DNA of 64,000 nucleotides from positions 1-64,000 of the forward strand of contig VXIS01000249.1 in NCBI GenBank assembly GCA_008704415.1, given 5' to 3'. The DNA comes from Sphaerosporella brunnea. Its lineage: Eukaryota; Ascomycota; Pezizomycetes; Pezizales; Pyronemataceae. Position numbers and translations under genes: made by a program. Shown piece after piece: positions 1 to 11,793 of this stretch (position 1 is its first letter; the number at the start of each line of letters is the position of its first letter). The notes beneath the pieces were generated by a model. That model was not told the origin of the DNA. It saw only the letters and a list, made by a program, of their open reading frames with translations, and did no database searches.

Positions 1-530
1 GCATCTCGATATTTCCAACTCCGGCTCAACAAAGCACCCACCGCTCCATATCTGATGTGGACCGGCCGCAGGACGGACGACAAGTGCTGGTGGTGCCGCA
101 AGGCCCCCAAGCAGACGAGGGAGCATCTTCTGAAGAGGTGCGCAAGATGGAAGAAAGAGCAGGAAGCCCTATGGAAGGCCATAGGGCTGGCAACGAAAGT
201 AGGCGGCAAGGAGGGCTGGAAGAGGTCCTCCACCCTGGTGGCCAGGGTCCTGGCAGACGCTAGGTGCACGGAAGCCCTGTTGGGCTTCCTGTCAAGCACG
301 CATGTAGGAAAGTGGCCAGAGAAGCCACAAGAATGACCCCGCCTGTTCTTCCCTTTGTTTTTCCTTCTGTCTTTCCTTTGTCTCACATTGAACACGACTT
401 TCCTTGGTATGTTTATTGAATCACGTCCGTCTGTGGACACATGAGGTCCAAGGGTAGATTTATGTACATAGTCCCATGTCATGGCCGCAAGCGGCCGAAT
501 ACAGGATGATTAAAACAAACAAAACAAAAC
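1..530 (+). mobile_element. 5'-truncated Tad1-like LINE tail (RT C-terminus and 3' UTR)
   Basis: The reading frame (about 1-336) encodes the end of a non-LTR retrotransposon ORF2: a segment resembling YFQLRLNKAP, then the DDKCWWC zinc-knuckle-like motif, a TREHLLKRC segment and an LWKA segment. This C-terminal CCHC-type tail is typical of fungal Tad1-clade LINEs. It is followed by a 3' UTR with 'ggccgcaagcggcc' and an A-rich end built from aaaac units near 511-530. The element is truncated on the left by the window edge, so its real length is unknown. Four related tails occur in this window, at 7880, 8600, 28200 and, reversed, at 38755. Confidence 0.8.
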
Positions 531-1089
531 ACGCAAATGATGCCATGCGCCCACTAAATGGGTTTACAAACTGGACGCCTTATATTTGGCCACTTACGTA
601 ATTACCCCTCTCGGAATTTGTGCGGGGAGCCAATCGGCTGTGAGACCGCTAGCGCACCTGCCTTACTATTGTTTGATTGAGCGCCTTTTTACAGTTTTGA
701 CCCTTCTACGCTCTGGATACTATAAACCACGGGAAGTTGTCCACTATCTACTGTATATCTACCTAGGGAGACTCGGCTTTCCGATTACATCTGAAGCTGT
801 TGGCTAGATAGATTGAGCACCGTACCCATGCTCGACCCGCAGATACAAAAGCGAGCCACGGCCGCGGATCCCCCCTTCATCTGTAATTCGAGATATCAAT
901 ACCTCCTGTCCTGCAGTTCCAAGTTTCCAGCAGGGTCGAGCAGCACAAGATGCCAAATTCCTCCAGGTTTTGCTGCCTCCCAAGCAAGGGCAAGCAACTT
1001 CCGCAGGGGAGGCCAACCGAACCACGTCCAGCTCGCACTCAATCAACCCATGATAGCATGCACTCAACTAACGTAGCGGGAAGCAAAAT
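531..1089. other. Spacer between LINE tail and NACHT-ankyrin relic
   Basis: No supported gene. The segment lies where the NACHT ATPase part of the downstream pseudogene should be, but no Walker A or B motif can be read in any frame. It is either unrelated DNA or too decayed to recognise. Confidence 0.4.
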
Positions 1090-4068
1090 CAACACCTCGA
1101 AGATCGTCGACCGGAAGCTCGCCTTCCAGACTGCTTGTTATCCAAGTGCTCGATGACCCCTGTTGAGATGGACGGCGAAAACTCAGATGATGTCAACCGC
1201 TTTGAGCGGGAGACCACAGCCTGTGTTGAGGATAGGGTACTCTTCGACGGATTTGTTGAGGTTGATGATGAGTTCAAGCGGGAAATCATCAAAAAGCTCC
1301 GCGAAAAAGCGGGTGGGATGTAAGCGCTTCATGTTCATTTCCTCACAGTCAATCACTCACGGTGCCGGACAGGTTCCTCTGGGCAGAACTGCAAATAAAG
1401 ATTTTGTGTCGCCTCAAACGCATGACTCTGTCGCAAATCGAAGCTAGATTGGATAAGCTTCCGCCCAATTCAGCCTCGGCATACGACACAATCTATGACA
1501 TGATTGAGACAGAACCTGACGAGGACGATCCGGTTAATGCAAAGAATGCATTACGATGGGTTATGTGCTCGGACAGGCCGCTATCTCCCGAAACATGGTC
1601 TCACGCAGTTTGGCTTGCTTCAGGGGTTCAGACAAAGAGAAAAGGCTTTGAGAACCACGGCGGCCTGCAAAAGTTTCCGAATCCTCCTGCATCGTATGAA
1701 CCTACAATCATCGATGCCGAATATCCCCGAAGGATCTGCCACAACCTAGTCGGCATCGATAGCAAGCGAAATGTGGTGCAGCTCATCCATTTGTCAGTCC
1801 GCGAGTTCCTTGAGAAGAAGCCGGAATTCACAGAAACACCTCCGCACGCAGTGGCCGCCGAGACATGTCTCTCGGTTCTATGCCGCGCATCGCCAGAGTA
1901 CATGAAAGGTCCCGCCACTGCCTGTGTCAACGAGCATGGGCTACGGCACCTTCTGCATGCTCCAAACAGGTCTAAAAGAATCCTCAGCCTTCAGCGTAGT
2001 TTTTTCCGACCTTCTCTTGCTTTCAATACCTGGCTACAGACAGCCATGGTTCACGACAAGGAGCTATGCATGGGGATCGATCCGCTATTTGTTGCAGCTA
2101 GCTATGGCCTTGCCCAGGTCTGCCAGGATTTGCTTGACGATGACCCAAAACGCAGCTCCCGAGCAATAAACGTACATGGAAGGACGGCACCGCATGCTGC
2201 AGCACAGCTGAACCATTGCGATGTCATCGATATTTTGTTGAAGTTCTCATGAGACGAGGAAGTCAACGAGCGAGACAAGGATGGGAGGTCAGCCTTCGCT
2301 TGGGCTGTATACATGGGTCACCACACGGTGGTCGAACACATGCTTTGTTCCACTGCAATCGATGTCAACAGGAAAGAGAAATCGGGGAGATCCTTGCCCT
2401 TAGTAAGATGCGCGATTCGGTCCCCTTGAGACGACAATATGTCCATCGTCGAGCTGCTCTTTAGAGAACCTCGGGTTGTGTCAATAGTATCGATGGCGTT
2501 GGACGGACCGCTCTGATATGGGCGACATTTCAAGGTTGCCTGCTTCTGGCTGAGGTTTTACTCAAGGAACAAGTCGACATAAACGTACAGGACATCCGCG
2601 GGGCCACAGCACTCCTCCGGGCCGGTTGGACGAGGAGCTCGCGGTTTGCAAGCTTTTAGCACATCACCCTGGGGTTGATTTGAATAAAAAAGATATCCAC
2701 GGCCGTGCCCCACTTGTCATATACTGCTGAACACGGCTACCTTGAAATCGTTGCGCTCCTTCTCGGGCTGGATGGAACTAACGTCAATATGGTCAACCCA
2801 CAGTCGAACAAGACTATTGTCAAAACAGTCCTTTCTCCACTCGACCATGGTATTGATGATACCATGCGTCTATTGCTAGAAAGACATGACCTCGACGTCA
2901 ACGCTACGGATGAAGATTATCAATCAGCACTGTACCTTGGGGCCTGGAGAGGTTACGATACCCGTGTCAAGCTGCTCTTGGACAATGGAAAGGCACAGCT
3001 GCGCCTCGTGTACATGTATGGAAACATCCCCCTCTTAACCGCCATCGAGAATGAGAATTTCGAAGTCGCGAAGTACCTCATAGAGGCCGAAGGCATCTCT
3101 TTTGAGGAACCAGAAGACTGGGGCCGATAGTCGAGGCCGATATGGCGGTCATCGGCGTTATCTGTCCGGGAAAACTAGATGCAGTCAACCAGGCCGAGGG
3201 GGGTGGCTGAATCGGCAAGAGAGCAATTGTCACCCACACTGCGAGCCGCAATCGAGGGAGATGAGACCGAAGTCAAGAACCTTCTATCCATGGCCGATAT
3301 GGACGTAAACATGAAGGACAAGCTGGGGCGGACTGCATTGTTGCTGGCTTCGCGACTAAGCAAAGTCGGGGTTGCTGGATAGTCAGTTGCCCAGTTTGGA
3401 CGTGAATCAAATAGATACCGCGCTCCGAACCCCGCTGCATACAGCCGTCATTAAGGACTATCCTGACGTCGTGGAGCTCCTTTTGTCTGCAGCAGACGTG
3501 GACGTGAACGCAGTCGATTACGCCGGAAACACTCCGCTAGCGGAGGCCTTATCGCTCGGGTGGTTAGAGATTATTCTTCGGGATCCCAGAGTCGACAAAT
3601 ACCGGCGGAAGCGTCTGAAGCATACAGCCCTTTATACGAGCCGCGGTCTCTGAGCAAACAAAGGCTTGCATGCTCCTTCTCGAGGCGAGCGACATAGAAA
3701 TCAAAGTGAAAGGCTACGATGACGATTTTTTTGCGCTGATGGCCAGTGCCTACGGGATGATGGAGGATGTCAAAAAGCTCCTAGAGAAAGAAGATGTTCA
3801 GGCTGATATACAAGATCACAATGGCTTGACGCCACTCATATTTGCAACAGAACAGGGGCATACCGAAAGCTCCAGGCTGCTGCTTGAAAACAGGGCCAGC
3901 AAAGATGTAGGAAAGGTGTTGGGACGCACACCGTCTCAAATGATTGAGCTTGAATTTGATGTCAACGAGTTTCGGCAAGCGTTGGATGGTATGCTTGCTG
4001 AGCGTGGTATGCATATGTCTCTTCACGTTGAAATCACCTATGTAATTCTCCAACCGTTGAAAATTTAG
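1090..4068 (+). pseudogene. NACHT-ankyrin (STAND/NLR-like) pseudogene, 5'-truncated
   Basis: Remains of a fungal STAND receptor. The first exon (to 1319) ends the NACHT region with KAGGM. A 53-nt intron (1320-1372, gtaagc...cag) joins in frame to FLWAEL, the conserved end of NACHT modules. A winged-helix-like region follows to 2249, then ankyrin repeats to 4068. The gene is broken. An in-frame TGA lies at 2250-2252, while ankyrin-like sequence (VNERDKDGRSAFAWA) continues in the same frame after it. Another TGA lies near 2428, and frame changes occur near 2480, 2700, 3130, 3370 and 3660. Ankyrin units such as DVNAVDYAGNTPLAEA remain readable in separate frames. The N-terminal effector domain and the P-loop are absent. 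Intact relatives act in non-self recognition or programmed cell death; this copy cannot make a full protein. Confidence 0.85.
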
Positions 4069-4923
4069 TAGCTAGAACCTTTTGGCTCGCGCTGTGAGGT
4101 GCGCTTAAATGGTTATTGAGTTTCGCCGGCCGCAGTGCAGTACGACACACGACGTTTTTCAGGATGCAATATTCTTCTAAGCGAGTGTGAGAATGTGATG
4201 TCGTATATAGTAAATTAGAGACTTTGACCTTCGGCTTCTCAGTTCTCTCGCTCTCGCTTTTGTACATATGCACTTCTCTGCTAGAAAATGTATCACAAGT
4301 CTTTATGTTCCATCGTGCACCCACTTAGACCACTTCTTTGTGATTCTCCTAATCATTAACCGCCAGGAAAGCATGAGCTGAGTACATAGAGCACCTGCAC
4401 GAAACAGTATGGATGAGAAATCCTCGAAAGATACCGGGTACTACACCGGACGGGTAAACAATAACTGATTAATGTTTGTAAGGCTACCGCGCACGTTATG
4501 TACCACCACCGGTGACGCAAAATAATCATTGATTTGGGGACTCCCAGGAGCTGTGTTGGATGGATGATATGATAGTTGCCGGGTCATATTCCCAGTAGTT
4601 ACCGACCTAGCGTTTCACAAGCTGGATGGGTCTACAGCCCTCTCATAATAATACGTTGGTTGACAGACAAGCTTCTTGGAGAGAATGTACAGGGTAAAGT
4701 TCGCAATCGCTTTCGCTTTGAATTTGTTTTTCTTCCCCCGAGACATGTGACTCGAGTTGATATTCTTAGGCACCTGTATGTAGCTGCAAGCACGGATAAC
4801 GGCACATGTACTTTCTGCCGCTGCTCTAGCAGGCGGAAATGTGGGGTCAACGATCTAGATCTTTTTTTTCCCGGGGCGGTTTTTCGGGCAAACATACCGC
4901 GGGTGTTTAGTCGTCCAGCAATA
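4069..4923. other. Intergenic, no gene seen
   Basis: Short overlapping ORFs on both strands carry no recognisable domain or codon pattern. Nothing else is evident before the MITE that begins at 4924. Confidence 0.4.
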
Positions 4924-5278
4924 GGGGAAATCAACGCGCGAAACAGTGTTCTGGACGGACCTTTGACTGTAAAGGCGTGAGCCAATAGGAAGTGGCCGTC
5001 TAGACGGACCCTTTGATGGAGACGGCGATTTTTTGCAGGGGCCTCGCTTCAGGAGAATTTGTTTCCTCCAAGTGCTAGTCGCGGTCTTTTTTGGTTTGGT
5101 GCGGACAGAAGTGTCGTCCGTCTGATCCGTCTGCTGTTTTTCAGAGACGGACCAGACGGATTTTTTTTCCCACTGCTCGACAGATCGACACAGGATCGAC
5201 CAATCGGAGCGCGGCCACAACTTTCACAGAAATACGTTCCGTCCAGCTTTTCGCGCTTTGATTACCCCTAATATGTCA
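4924..5278. mobile_element. 355-bp MITE with TA target duplication
   Basis: The two ends are imperfect inverted copies. The left end begins GGGGAAATCAACGCGCGAAA. The right end, read on the other strand, begins GGGGTAATCAAAGCGCGAAA. Both arms continue to a shared CTGGACGGA/TGGACGGA block. TA dinucleotides flank both sides (4922-4923 and 5279-5280), as expected for Tc1/mariner-type insertion. The interior has no transposase ORF but holds a second imperfect hairpin of about 18 bp per arm around TTTTT near 5116-5161. It is non-autonomous. Confidence 0.75.
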
Positions 5279-6402
5279 CTCTTCGCTGCCTAGATGTTGT
5301 GTTCTCCGGAACCAGATGCTAGGGCACGTCTAGTAATCCATTCCTTTGTTATCCTATCTAACCTTCATATGAGCAGCCAACCCTGGTGGCCAATCGACCC
5401 TACATACAAATCGCCTTGTGTAATTAGTACGGGATCAACTTAAACGTGCTTACTTCGGGTGGTACAAAACTGTTTCATCAAGGCAAATATATTTTCTGCG
5501 CAGTCACTGAATAATCAGTCGTATTACATAGTGCAAAACACATTTTGATAGATGCCTAGTACAGTCAGACAGATGCAACCTGGTAATTTCTCGACTGCAA
5601 ACAACACGATTACTGTTGTGTTTGTGATTACAATGGAGGCTTGTTTGAGGGACAATTCTAAGGCTTTCAATTAATCAATCCGTATAGTCACATATTGTAT
5701 ATTGTAGACCTAGGATGGCCAGGAAAAAGTCGGTCCACATGTGTCGATAGGTAACCGCCTTTAATGTTCTCCTTCGCTTTTACCCCAGATGGGTACAGGA
5801 AACTTACCCCCCTGCAAGCCATGGTATAGAAGCCCTTTTCTCCCAGCAGCGAACCGAATATAAGCATAGTCAACGATTCAGGGAATTGTGAACCACATGG
5901 TGGTCACCTTTTACCCAGTTTAGACTACATATATGTATAGTATGCCTGCCCTTCTGAAGAGCCCAATAACCTTGCCTGAGGCCTTTTCTACCGGTATAGC
6001 CAGGCCTCCTACCACATGGTTCCTACAATTTCGGAGATCCCTAAATACCGCAACCGACCGCCATCGTCTACCCGCCTCACCTGAGAGAGAACTTGGAGCC
6101 AATTTCTTGGCACTCTACTAGGTTTTTGAATCAAAGAGAGCTGTGTGATATTGTCACCATCCTGGGTGGATGGAATGGCGGGTATAAGACACAGCCCAGC
6201 GCGCCCTCCATCATGGCTGGATTCATCATCACCAACGCTCTTTCGATCCAGAGGTTTCTTGCGACGAGGCTTTCTGCCTAGGTGAGTCTCCGCCCTTCTG
6301 TGGATAATTAGATACGCACTTCAACCAATATAGAATATCTCTTCCAGATCACTAACAAGCTCTCATGGCTACAGCTTCTCCGGTCCATAACAAAGCGCAA
6401 CA
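5279..6402. other. Intergenic upstream of GH5 gene
   Basis: No supported gene. The segment includes the promoter and 5' leader of the glucanase. ORFs here are under 65 codons and lack family signals. Confidence 0.4.
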
Positions 6403-7828
6403 ATGCTTTTCAAAAATGTCCTTCTTCTCGGCCTGGCAACTCTTGCCAGTGCCTGGCTGCCCGAAGACAAGCTTCTGAAAAACGAGACGATCTCGAAGCG
6501 GTGGTTACCAGCGTCCGGAAAGATTCGCGGTGTCAACCTCGGCTCCCTCTTCATCGTTGAGCCTTGGATGGCAAACGACGAATGGAACGCCATGGGCTGC
6601 GGCGGGAAAAACTCGGAGTTCGATTGCATGATGGCGCTCGGCCAGGCCAACGGTAATTCTGCGTTCCAGAAACACTGGAATACCTGGATTACCCAGGATG
6701 ATCTTAACCAGATGGTTGCCCTCGGGTTGAACACTATCCGTATCCCCGTTGGCTACTGGATGCGTGAGGATATCGTGTATAGGGATTCCGAATGGTTCCC
6801 TGAGGGTGGCCTTCAATACCTTGAGCGGTTGTGCGGTTGGGCTTCCGACTTGGGAATGTACATTATCATCGATCTTCACGGTAAGTCACTTTCACTCGGA
6901 ACTTGATGTAACCATTGCTGATTATGTGGTATTTCTAGGTGCGCCCGGTGCTCAGGTTGCACAAAACGCGTTCACTGGACAGTTTGCGTCTACGCCCGGC
7001 TTCTACGTCGACTACCAATTCGAGCGTGCCTACAAGTTCCTCGAGTGGATGGCCAACATCATCCACACCAACAACAACTACCGCAACGTCGGTATGCTCG
7101 AGGTGGTGAATGAGCCTGTAGCAACCTGGTGAACCAGAATTTCCTCTCCCCTACGACGAGGGGTAAAGCGCAATATTAGCTAATGGTTCGTGTAAACAGG
7201 ACAAACGCACAAGATGCGGCCTCTCTGATTTCCACTTTCTATCCCACCGCTTGGAACCGTATCCGCGCCGTTGAAAACAACCTTAACATTGGCGCATACG
7301 ACCGCTTGCACATCCAGATGATGGATACCCAATGGGGCTCAGGAACTCCGCAGCAGAACCTGCCCGATCAGTGGTTCGCCGCTTTCGACGATCACCGGTT
7401 CGTCACCCGGCCTTCTTCAAAACTGTCAAACAGGCACCTCTAACCAACCCTCTTACTGCAGTTACATCAAATGGTCCAGCACCAACCCTACCCGTGCCGA
7501 CTACCTCTACGCCTCTTGCCACGACGACCGCGGCGGAAACTACCCCGTCATCGTCGGCGAGTGGAGTTTGAGCGTTGCCGATTCCGCCGAATGGAACGGA
7601 GAACTCAGCTTGACCCAATCGGATGCCGTGTCTTGGTACAAGAAATGGTGGGCTGCTCAGGTCATCGCGTATGAGAAGCAGGCTGGTTGGATATTTTGGT
7701 CTTGGAAGGCGAACTGGATCGGTGGACGCAACGATTGGAGGTGGGCTTACCAGGCTGCAGTTGCAGCCGGCGCAATTCCTACCAATCCTCAGGACGCTTA
7801 TAATATGGGGGCTTGCAATGGAGTGTAA
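6403..7828 (+). CDS. Secreted exo-beta-1,3-glucanase, GH5 family
   Basis: Exons 6403-6880, 6939-7128, 7200-7397 and 7462-7828 give 410 aa. All three introns are GT-AG and their joins preserve phase. The first about 18 residues ([18 protein letters not shown]) form a signal peptide, followed by a Lys-Arg site near residues 34-35 that may be a Kex2-type propeptide cleavage point. Fungal GH5 exoglucanase landmarks are in order: RGVNLGSLF near the N-terminus, a VVNEP motif with the acid/base Glu218, and VGEWS with the nucleophile Glu322. The length matches secreted glucan 1,3-beta-glucosidases (about 400-420 aa). The enzyme releases glucose from the non-reducing ends of beta-1,3-glucan during wall remodelling or nutrition. 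The best start is 6403, because it gives the signal peptide. There is no functional link to the neighbours. The gene looks intact. Confidence 0.93.
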
Positions 7829-7879
7829 ATATGTCTGTATCTAGATAGAGTATTCGGACTGCAGAGACCTGACATGCAG

Positions 7880-8395
7880 CTAGTGAATGAATTGGTAATA
7901 ATCTACTTACCAATATCCGCTAGAGAGCACCCCTTTAAGGGGTGCGACAGATGGCTTTCACAGATTCGCGTGCTTTGGCGCTCTGTGGGGAAAGAGCTTA
8001 GATGGAAGCATCGTAGGTGGAGGTGGCGGTCGATCGCGGAGCTGTTCAAGGAGGAGAGGGCCACCCCGCATATCCTGCAGTTTCTGCGAGATATAAAGGT
8101 TGGATAATCGGTGGCGGAAGAAGGTGATTCGTCACCACCTGAAGAGGAGTCAGGGAGGGAAGAGTGATTCGGCCCTGGTGGCCACGCTTTTATTTCTGTT
8201 GTTACGGGCATGTTTCTTTCCTTTGTTGTCTCTTTTATACCTTTCCTTTCTCGCAACTCGGGGGCCGCAGTTGACCCATGTAATATTATCAATAAGGGGC
8301 GGACAGGATTAGGCCGTGGATGAATAGGAGGTCTGTCATAATCGTTCGCGGTCGAATACAGACAATAAACTTAATTACAAACAAACAAACAAAAC
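7880..8395 (+). mobile_element. 5'-truncated LINE tail
   Basis: The frame ending at 8107 encodes a LINE ORF2 C-terminal fragment with REHPFKGC, a WKHRRWR segment and an EERATPHILQFL end. These are features of Tad1-like elements that lie just beyond the CWWC knuckle. A 3' UTR follows, ending in acaaac repeats near 8379-8395. It belongs to a subfamily different from the copy at position 1, because its tail sequence differs. Only about 500 bp of the 3' end is present, typical of abortive reverse transcription. Confidence 0.7.
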
Positions 8396-8599
8396 TAATA
8401 TCCGCTCTGCTTTTTTGACCCCCTAAAACTTCTTCTTCTGCTTCTTGGAGAGGCCGCCGAATTGTTATGGCCACTGTTCAACAGAACCGTGGTTGCTATC
8501 TCGAGCCTCTCGTACTCCTGGTCACGATTACATCACTGTGTATCACTCGATTAATATGGTAGTCAGAAGACCCAAACCATTTTCTTTTGCTTGGTCTGT

Positions 8600-8803
8600 C
8601 CACCTTGATGATTTCCCTTGGTGAGACTTTAGTGACGGTTTTCCTTGGTGTGTTTTGAAACGGGCACGTTTTATTGATTGTATTTCCTCAGAAGAGCCGC
8701 AGGCCCCAGTAGTAGGCCCAGCCTAAGGGGTAGCACAGTCTCTTCTTTCTGTATATGTCATGGCCGCAAGCGGCCGAATACGATATGATTAAAACAAAAA
8801 AAA
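8600..8803 (+). mobile_element. LINE 3' UTR fragment
   Basis: This piece has only the 3' UTR signature: 'gccgcaggccccag', then 'aaggggtagca', then 'ggccgcaagcggccgaatac', ending in an A-rich stretch at about 8787-8803. The same block order is present at 28560-28656 and, reversed, at 38755-38860. No coding part is left. The left boundary is approximate. Confidence 0.65.
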
Positions 8804-10703
8804 GACCCAAACCCTGTCACTCCTCCGCCCTCCCGAACGTCCGGTACTGTGGGTATTGGTTTGAGCCATACGAAAACTTTTGCTTCTCCTCCATGAACAG
8901 ATGTGTGGCCGCAACGTCTTGCCAGAATGAATACAACTCTGCGTGGCGCGGGTCCTCGATTATCGCCCGGACTGCTCAGGTCTATGTTGGGGGCGCAAAC
9001 GTCCAATGTGAGTGGCTACTCCTTCATGAGACCAAAAATGGAACGATGTGGTTGTGCAGAAGATACTGTTGTGTAACAACATACTGCGTTAACAAAAGGA
9101 ATTCTATTGCGGGGAACTTACTGCGGGGAACTTACTGCGGGGAACTTATACGTGCTCTTAACCTGTTTTTAGACTCTGCAACACTTTCCCACGGACCTCT
9201 GTTGCCCCGCCAGAAGCAAGGCTCACATCCTGATTTCCACCATAGCCAGATGTCCTTGGGATACAGTGTTGGCGATTTTTTCACCCTCGGAACCCTTGCT
9301 CTCAAAGCATATTCATGCCTCAACGGCAGTACTGGGTCTGCAGCGGATTGTGTGCCAACCGAACACGATTGCCCAGAGTGTGGTGCTTTTTATAAGGGAT
9401 ATGGAAAGTGTAAGAACCAGCAAGGCGTTCGATGGTAACCTCTCCCTATTGATCAGGCCAGATTTGAGACTCTTGGTGTCAGTGCTAACACGAACAAAGT
9501 GCCGCATGTGGGAAGTGGTTCCAGGTTTCTTTCGAACCACAGATCGAGGAAATCACGAACCACGACCTTGCAACATTGAAAACGTCCGGCGACGCTACAC
9601 TCTCACGCGGGCACGTTTTAATAGAGCGAAACCCAAGGTGAGTGTCCGGAGTTATACTCCATATTAGAAGTTAGATGTAAGTACAGTCGGCTGATTTTGT
9701 GCATAGCCTTCCAGATAATGCCTGGTTCTGCGTACTGCCCCTTCCTATCACACGAGATAAACAGAGGATCTGACGTTAAAGTTACAGCCCGAATGCGGAT
9801 TCGGCCCCATGAATCCCAGTATCGATGTTGCGTGCCCTAGTTGCAACTGGTATCCTAGCAGCCGGATCTATCTGATGGCAGCGCGCAGCGGGATACCGCT
9901 GATTGAGTAGGTATTTTCCAAACTTTCCAACTAACGTAACTACACTTAGGTAGGTAGCACCGTGTAGAAGAGAGTGTTCACAGGTTGATAAGAGGAACAG
10001 GTATGGAGATGTACCAACCTAGTATGGCAAGACGACAAAATGGATCTTTATTGAGTGAATGAAAGAGATTGAGATGAGGCATTGCTTGGGTTGTACTGCA
10101 GCTTGTGTGTGGTCAACAAACGATCTATCCTGCCGATCAAGTCGTGCTCTTGCCCATGATCTAGTGACCCATCCCGCCAACCAAGAAAAGACCAGTAACG
10201 TCGGCACCAGACATGTTACAAAGCGGCCATAAATGCAACCATAGAGCGCCTATTTCAGCGTATGGTATAGAAAGCTTCGGTATATCTAGTTCCTGTCTTG
10301 AGGACGACATGTGAATCGTTGATGGCCTTAATGGTCACAGTTTGTGAGAACCTGGAAGAGTGTTCTACAGCTTTCAGCCCGCTAGCCTGCCCGTCAATGG
10401 CTGCAGCCCGAACAGCCAACCCGTCATTTTTAATAGCCCAAGCTGCTCAACTGCAGCCCGACGGGCTGGCTACTAGGAACACTGGACTGTACAGGACTAC
10501 AACTTGACTCGTGAACATTGTTTTATACGACAAAAGGCAACGAGTGCTCATACATGAAGACTTAAGAATTCGAATGCGAATACGATCTCGAAGTTCGCGG
10601 CACCAACAGATAATGCGCCAGTTCCAACACGCGCCTCTAGCTCTTCCGGCGTCGACATCTTCACCAAACCATCGAAAACACCGCAAGCACTTCAGCCGTC
10701 ACA
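8804..10703. other. Gene-poor spacer with relics and a short tandem repeat
   Basis: It contains a 3 x 14-bp tandem repeat (9107-9148, unit ctgcggggaactta) and the STAND N-terminal relic listed separately. No intact gene is seen. Near 10380-10480 there are several 'cagcccg' and 'acgggct' motifs in both orientations, but no clear element can be bounded. Confidence 0.4.
9250..9450 (+). pseudogene. Relic of a fungal STAND N-terminal domain
   Basis: The frame from 9250 reads MSLGYSVGDFFTLGTLALKAY. This resembles the start of fungal STAND/NLR-like proteins (M-S-x-G-x-S-V-G-D-F-x-x-x-x-x-L-A-x-K). The similarity then seems to move to another frame, where IAQSVVLFIRDMESV resembles the usual 'SLxxVLxDxE' segment, so a frameshift is inferred. 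Nothing downstream is recognisable. The assignment rests on a short motif. Confidence 0.4.
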
Positions 10704-11547
10704 ATGGCCCTTTCCCTGTCCCTCACGCCGGTCTCCCCCGCCTCGTTCACCGAGTCGACGCTCACCGATCTCTTTGCGCTCAGCCTCGACCTCATCAACA
10801 CCCTGCCTTCGCGCACATCACCTCCACCAGCCCCGTCAACCCGAATTTCCTGGTCACCCGGCAAAAGCGACGCGGAGACTAAGCTATGGAAAGCAACAGT
10901 TGAGAAGGAGCCATGGATCGCACGCGTTACGGATGTCGCCGACATCGCCTACGACGAGCTACGGCGCAGGCTGGTCACCGAAAAGAGCGCGACCGAAAAA
11001 GCCGCTTTGTTGGGCGAAAAAGATGAGATCGAAATTGTGAGCCAGAAACTCACGTTTGGTGAGATGACAACTTACGGTAGGCACCAACCGTATATCAAAA
11101 TGTAAATCTTTCCGGCGCGCAGCTGATGACCTCAGACGTCCACAAACTCCTACATATTCAGGCGTTCTCCGCCCGAGAGTTCTTAGAGGCGATCATATGC
11201 AAGGAATTTCCGGAGCAAGACGGTCAGAAGAAGCAATGCGTTATTGTTTCCCTGCCCCGCGAAGGGCAGATCAAAGATGCCAGCCATGCCCACGGTGTCT
11301 ATGTATCGGTCGACGTTATTAGAGATCTGGGCGACGGAAAATCTGAGGTCATCATGGCCTGCTGCGTAAGTCAAGTGCTTGTGAGGTCGGCGAGTGATGC
11401 TGACGAAAACAGAGCGACGCCCGAGGAAACATTCCCAGGTGGGTCCAGAACATGGCAATGGCTGCACAGATTCTGGCGGATGGTCAGAAATTCTTCAAAT
11501 ACATGAGAGGACATCCGCAGGCCAAGGAGAATGGCAGCAGTGCGTAG
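10704..11547 (+). CDS. DUF3074 (START-like) protein
   Basis: Exons 10704-11076, 11136-11365 and 11413-11547 give 245 aa. Introns are GT-AG (gtaggc...cctcag and gtaagt...aacag), and both joins keep frame. The protein follows the fungal DUF3074 pattern: an early W-K/W-x-A-R segment, a central YDVHKLLHIQAFSAREFLE stretch with the R-x-F motif, an 'IVSLP' strand, a 'GVYVSVDVI' strand, and the C-terminal hallmark SDARGNIPRWVQNMAM followed by a final helix. DUF3074 belongs to the START/Bet v1-like lipid-binding fold. The ligand and role are unknown. It is shorter than many family members (about 250-600 aa) but complete. The tRNA gene lies 246 bp downstream on the same strand. Confidence 0.85.
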
Positions 11548-11793
11548 ACTTGTTGTAGATAATATATACAAAAGATCAGCTCTCCTCATTGGAAGGGGGT
11601 CAGGCAGACTTGATAATTACCTGTCTTAGGTCCTGGAAGCTGTCCGCAAAATATTGAGCAACAGACGTTGCCGGGGGCAGTGATAGCGAAGCAGCCATGC
11701 AACCTTGGAAGACGCATTTCCAACGCAGCAAGTTGGTCTGTGAGTCTTGGAGCTTGGTGAATCATTCACCAGAGTCAAATTATCCAAAAAAAA

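Noticed and set aside
813..1076. Frame reading ICNSRYQYLLS that could be NACHT sequence
   Set aside because: It vaguely recalls the 'SSR' segment of NACHT domains, but no neighbouring motif in any frame confirms it.
7403..7618. Alternative frames in the third intron of the GH5 gene
   Set aside because: The GT-AG intron 7398-7461 restores DDHRYIKW, as expected for the family, so these frames are shadows.
8755..9438. 227-codon frame starting in the LINE tail
   Set aside because: Its first residues are LINE 3' UTR read as protein, and the middle is repeat-derived. Only the last part (9250 onwards) resembles a real domain, so the frame as a whole is not a gene.
10380..10480. Possible transposon end with repeated gcccg/cgggc words
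   Set aside because: Inverted matches are short and imperfect, no target duplication is visible and boundaries cannot be set.
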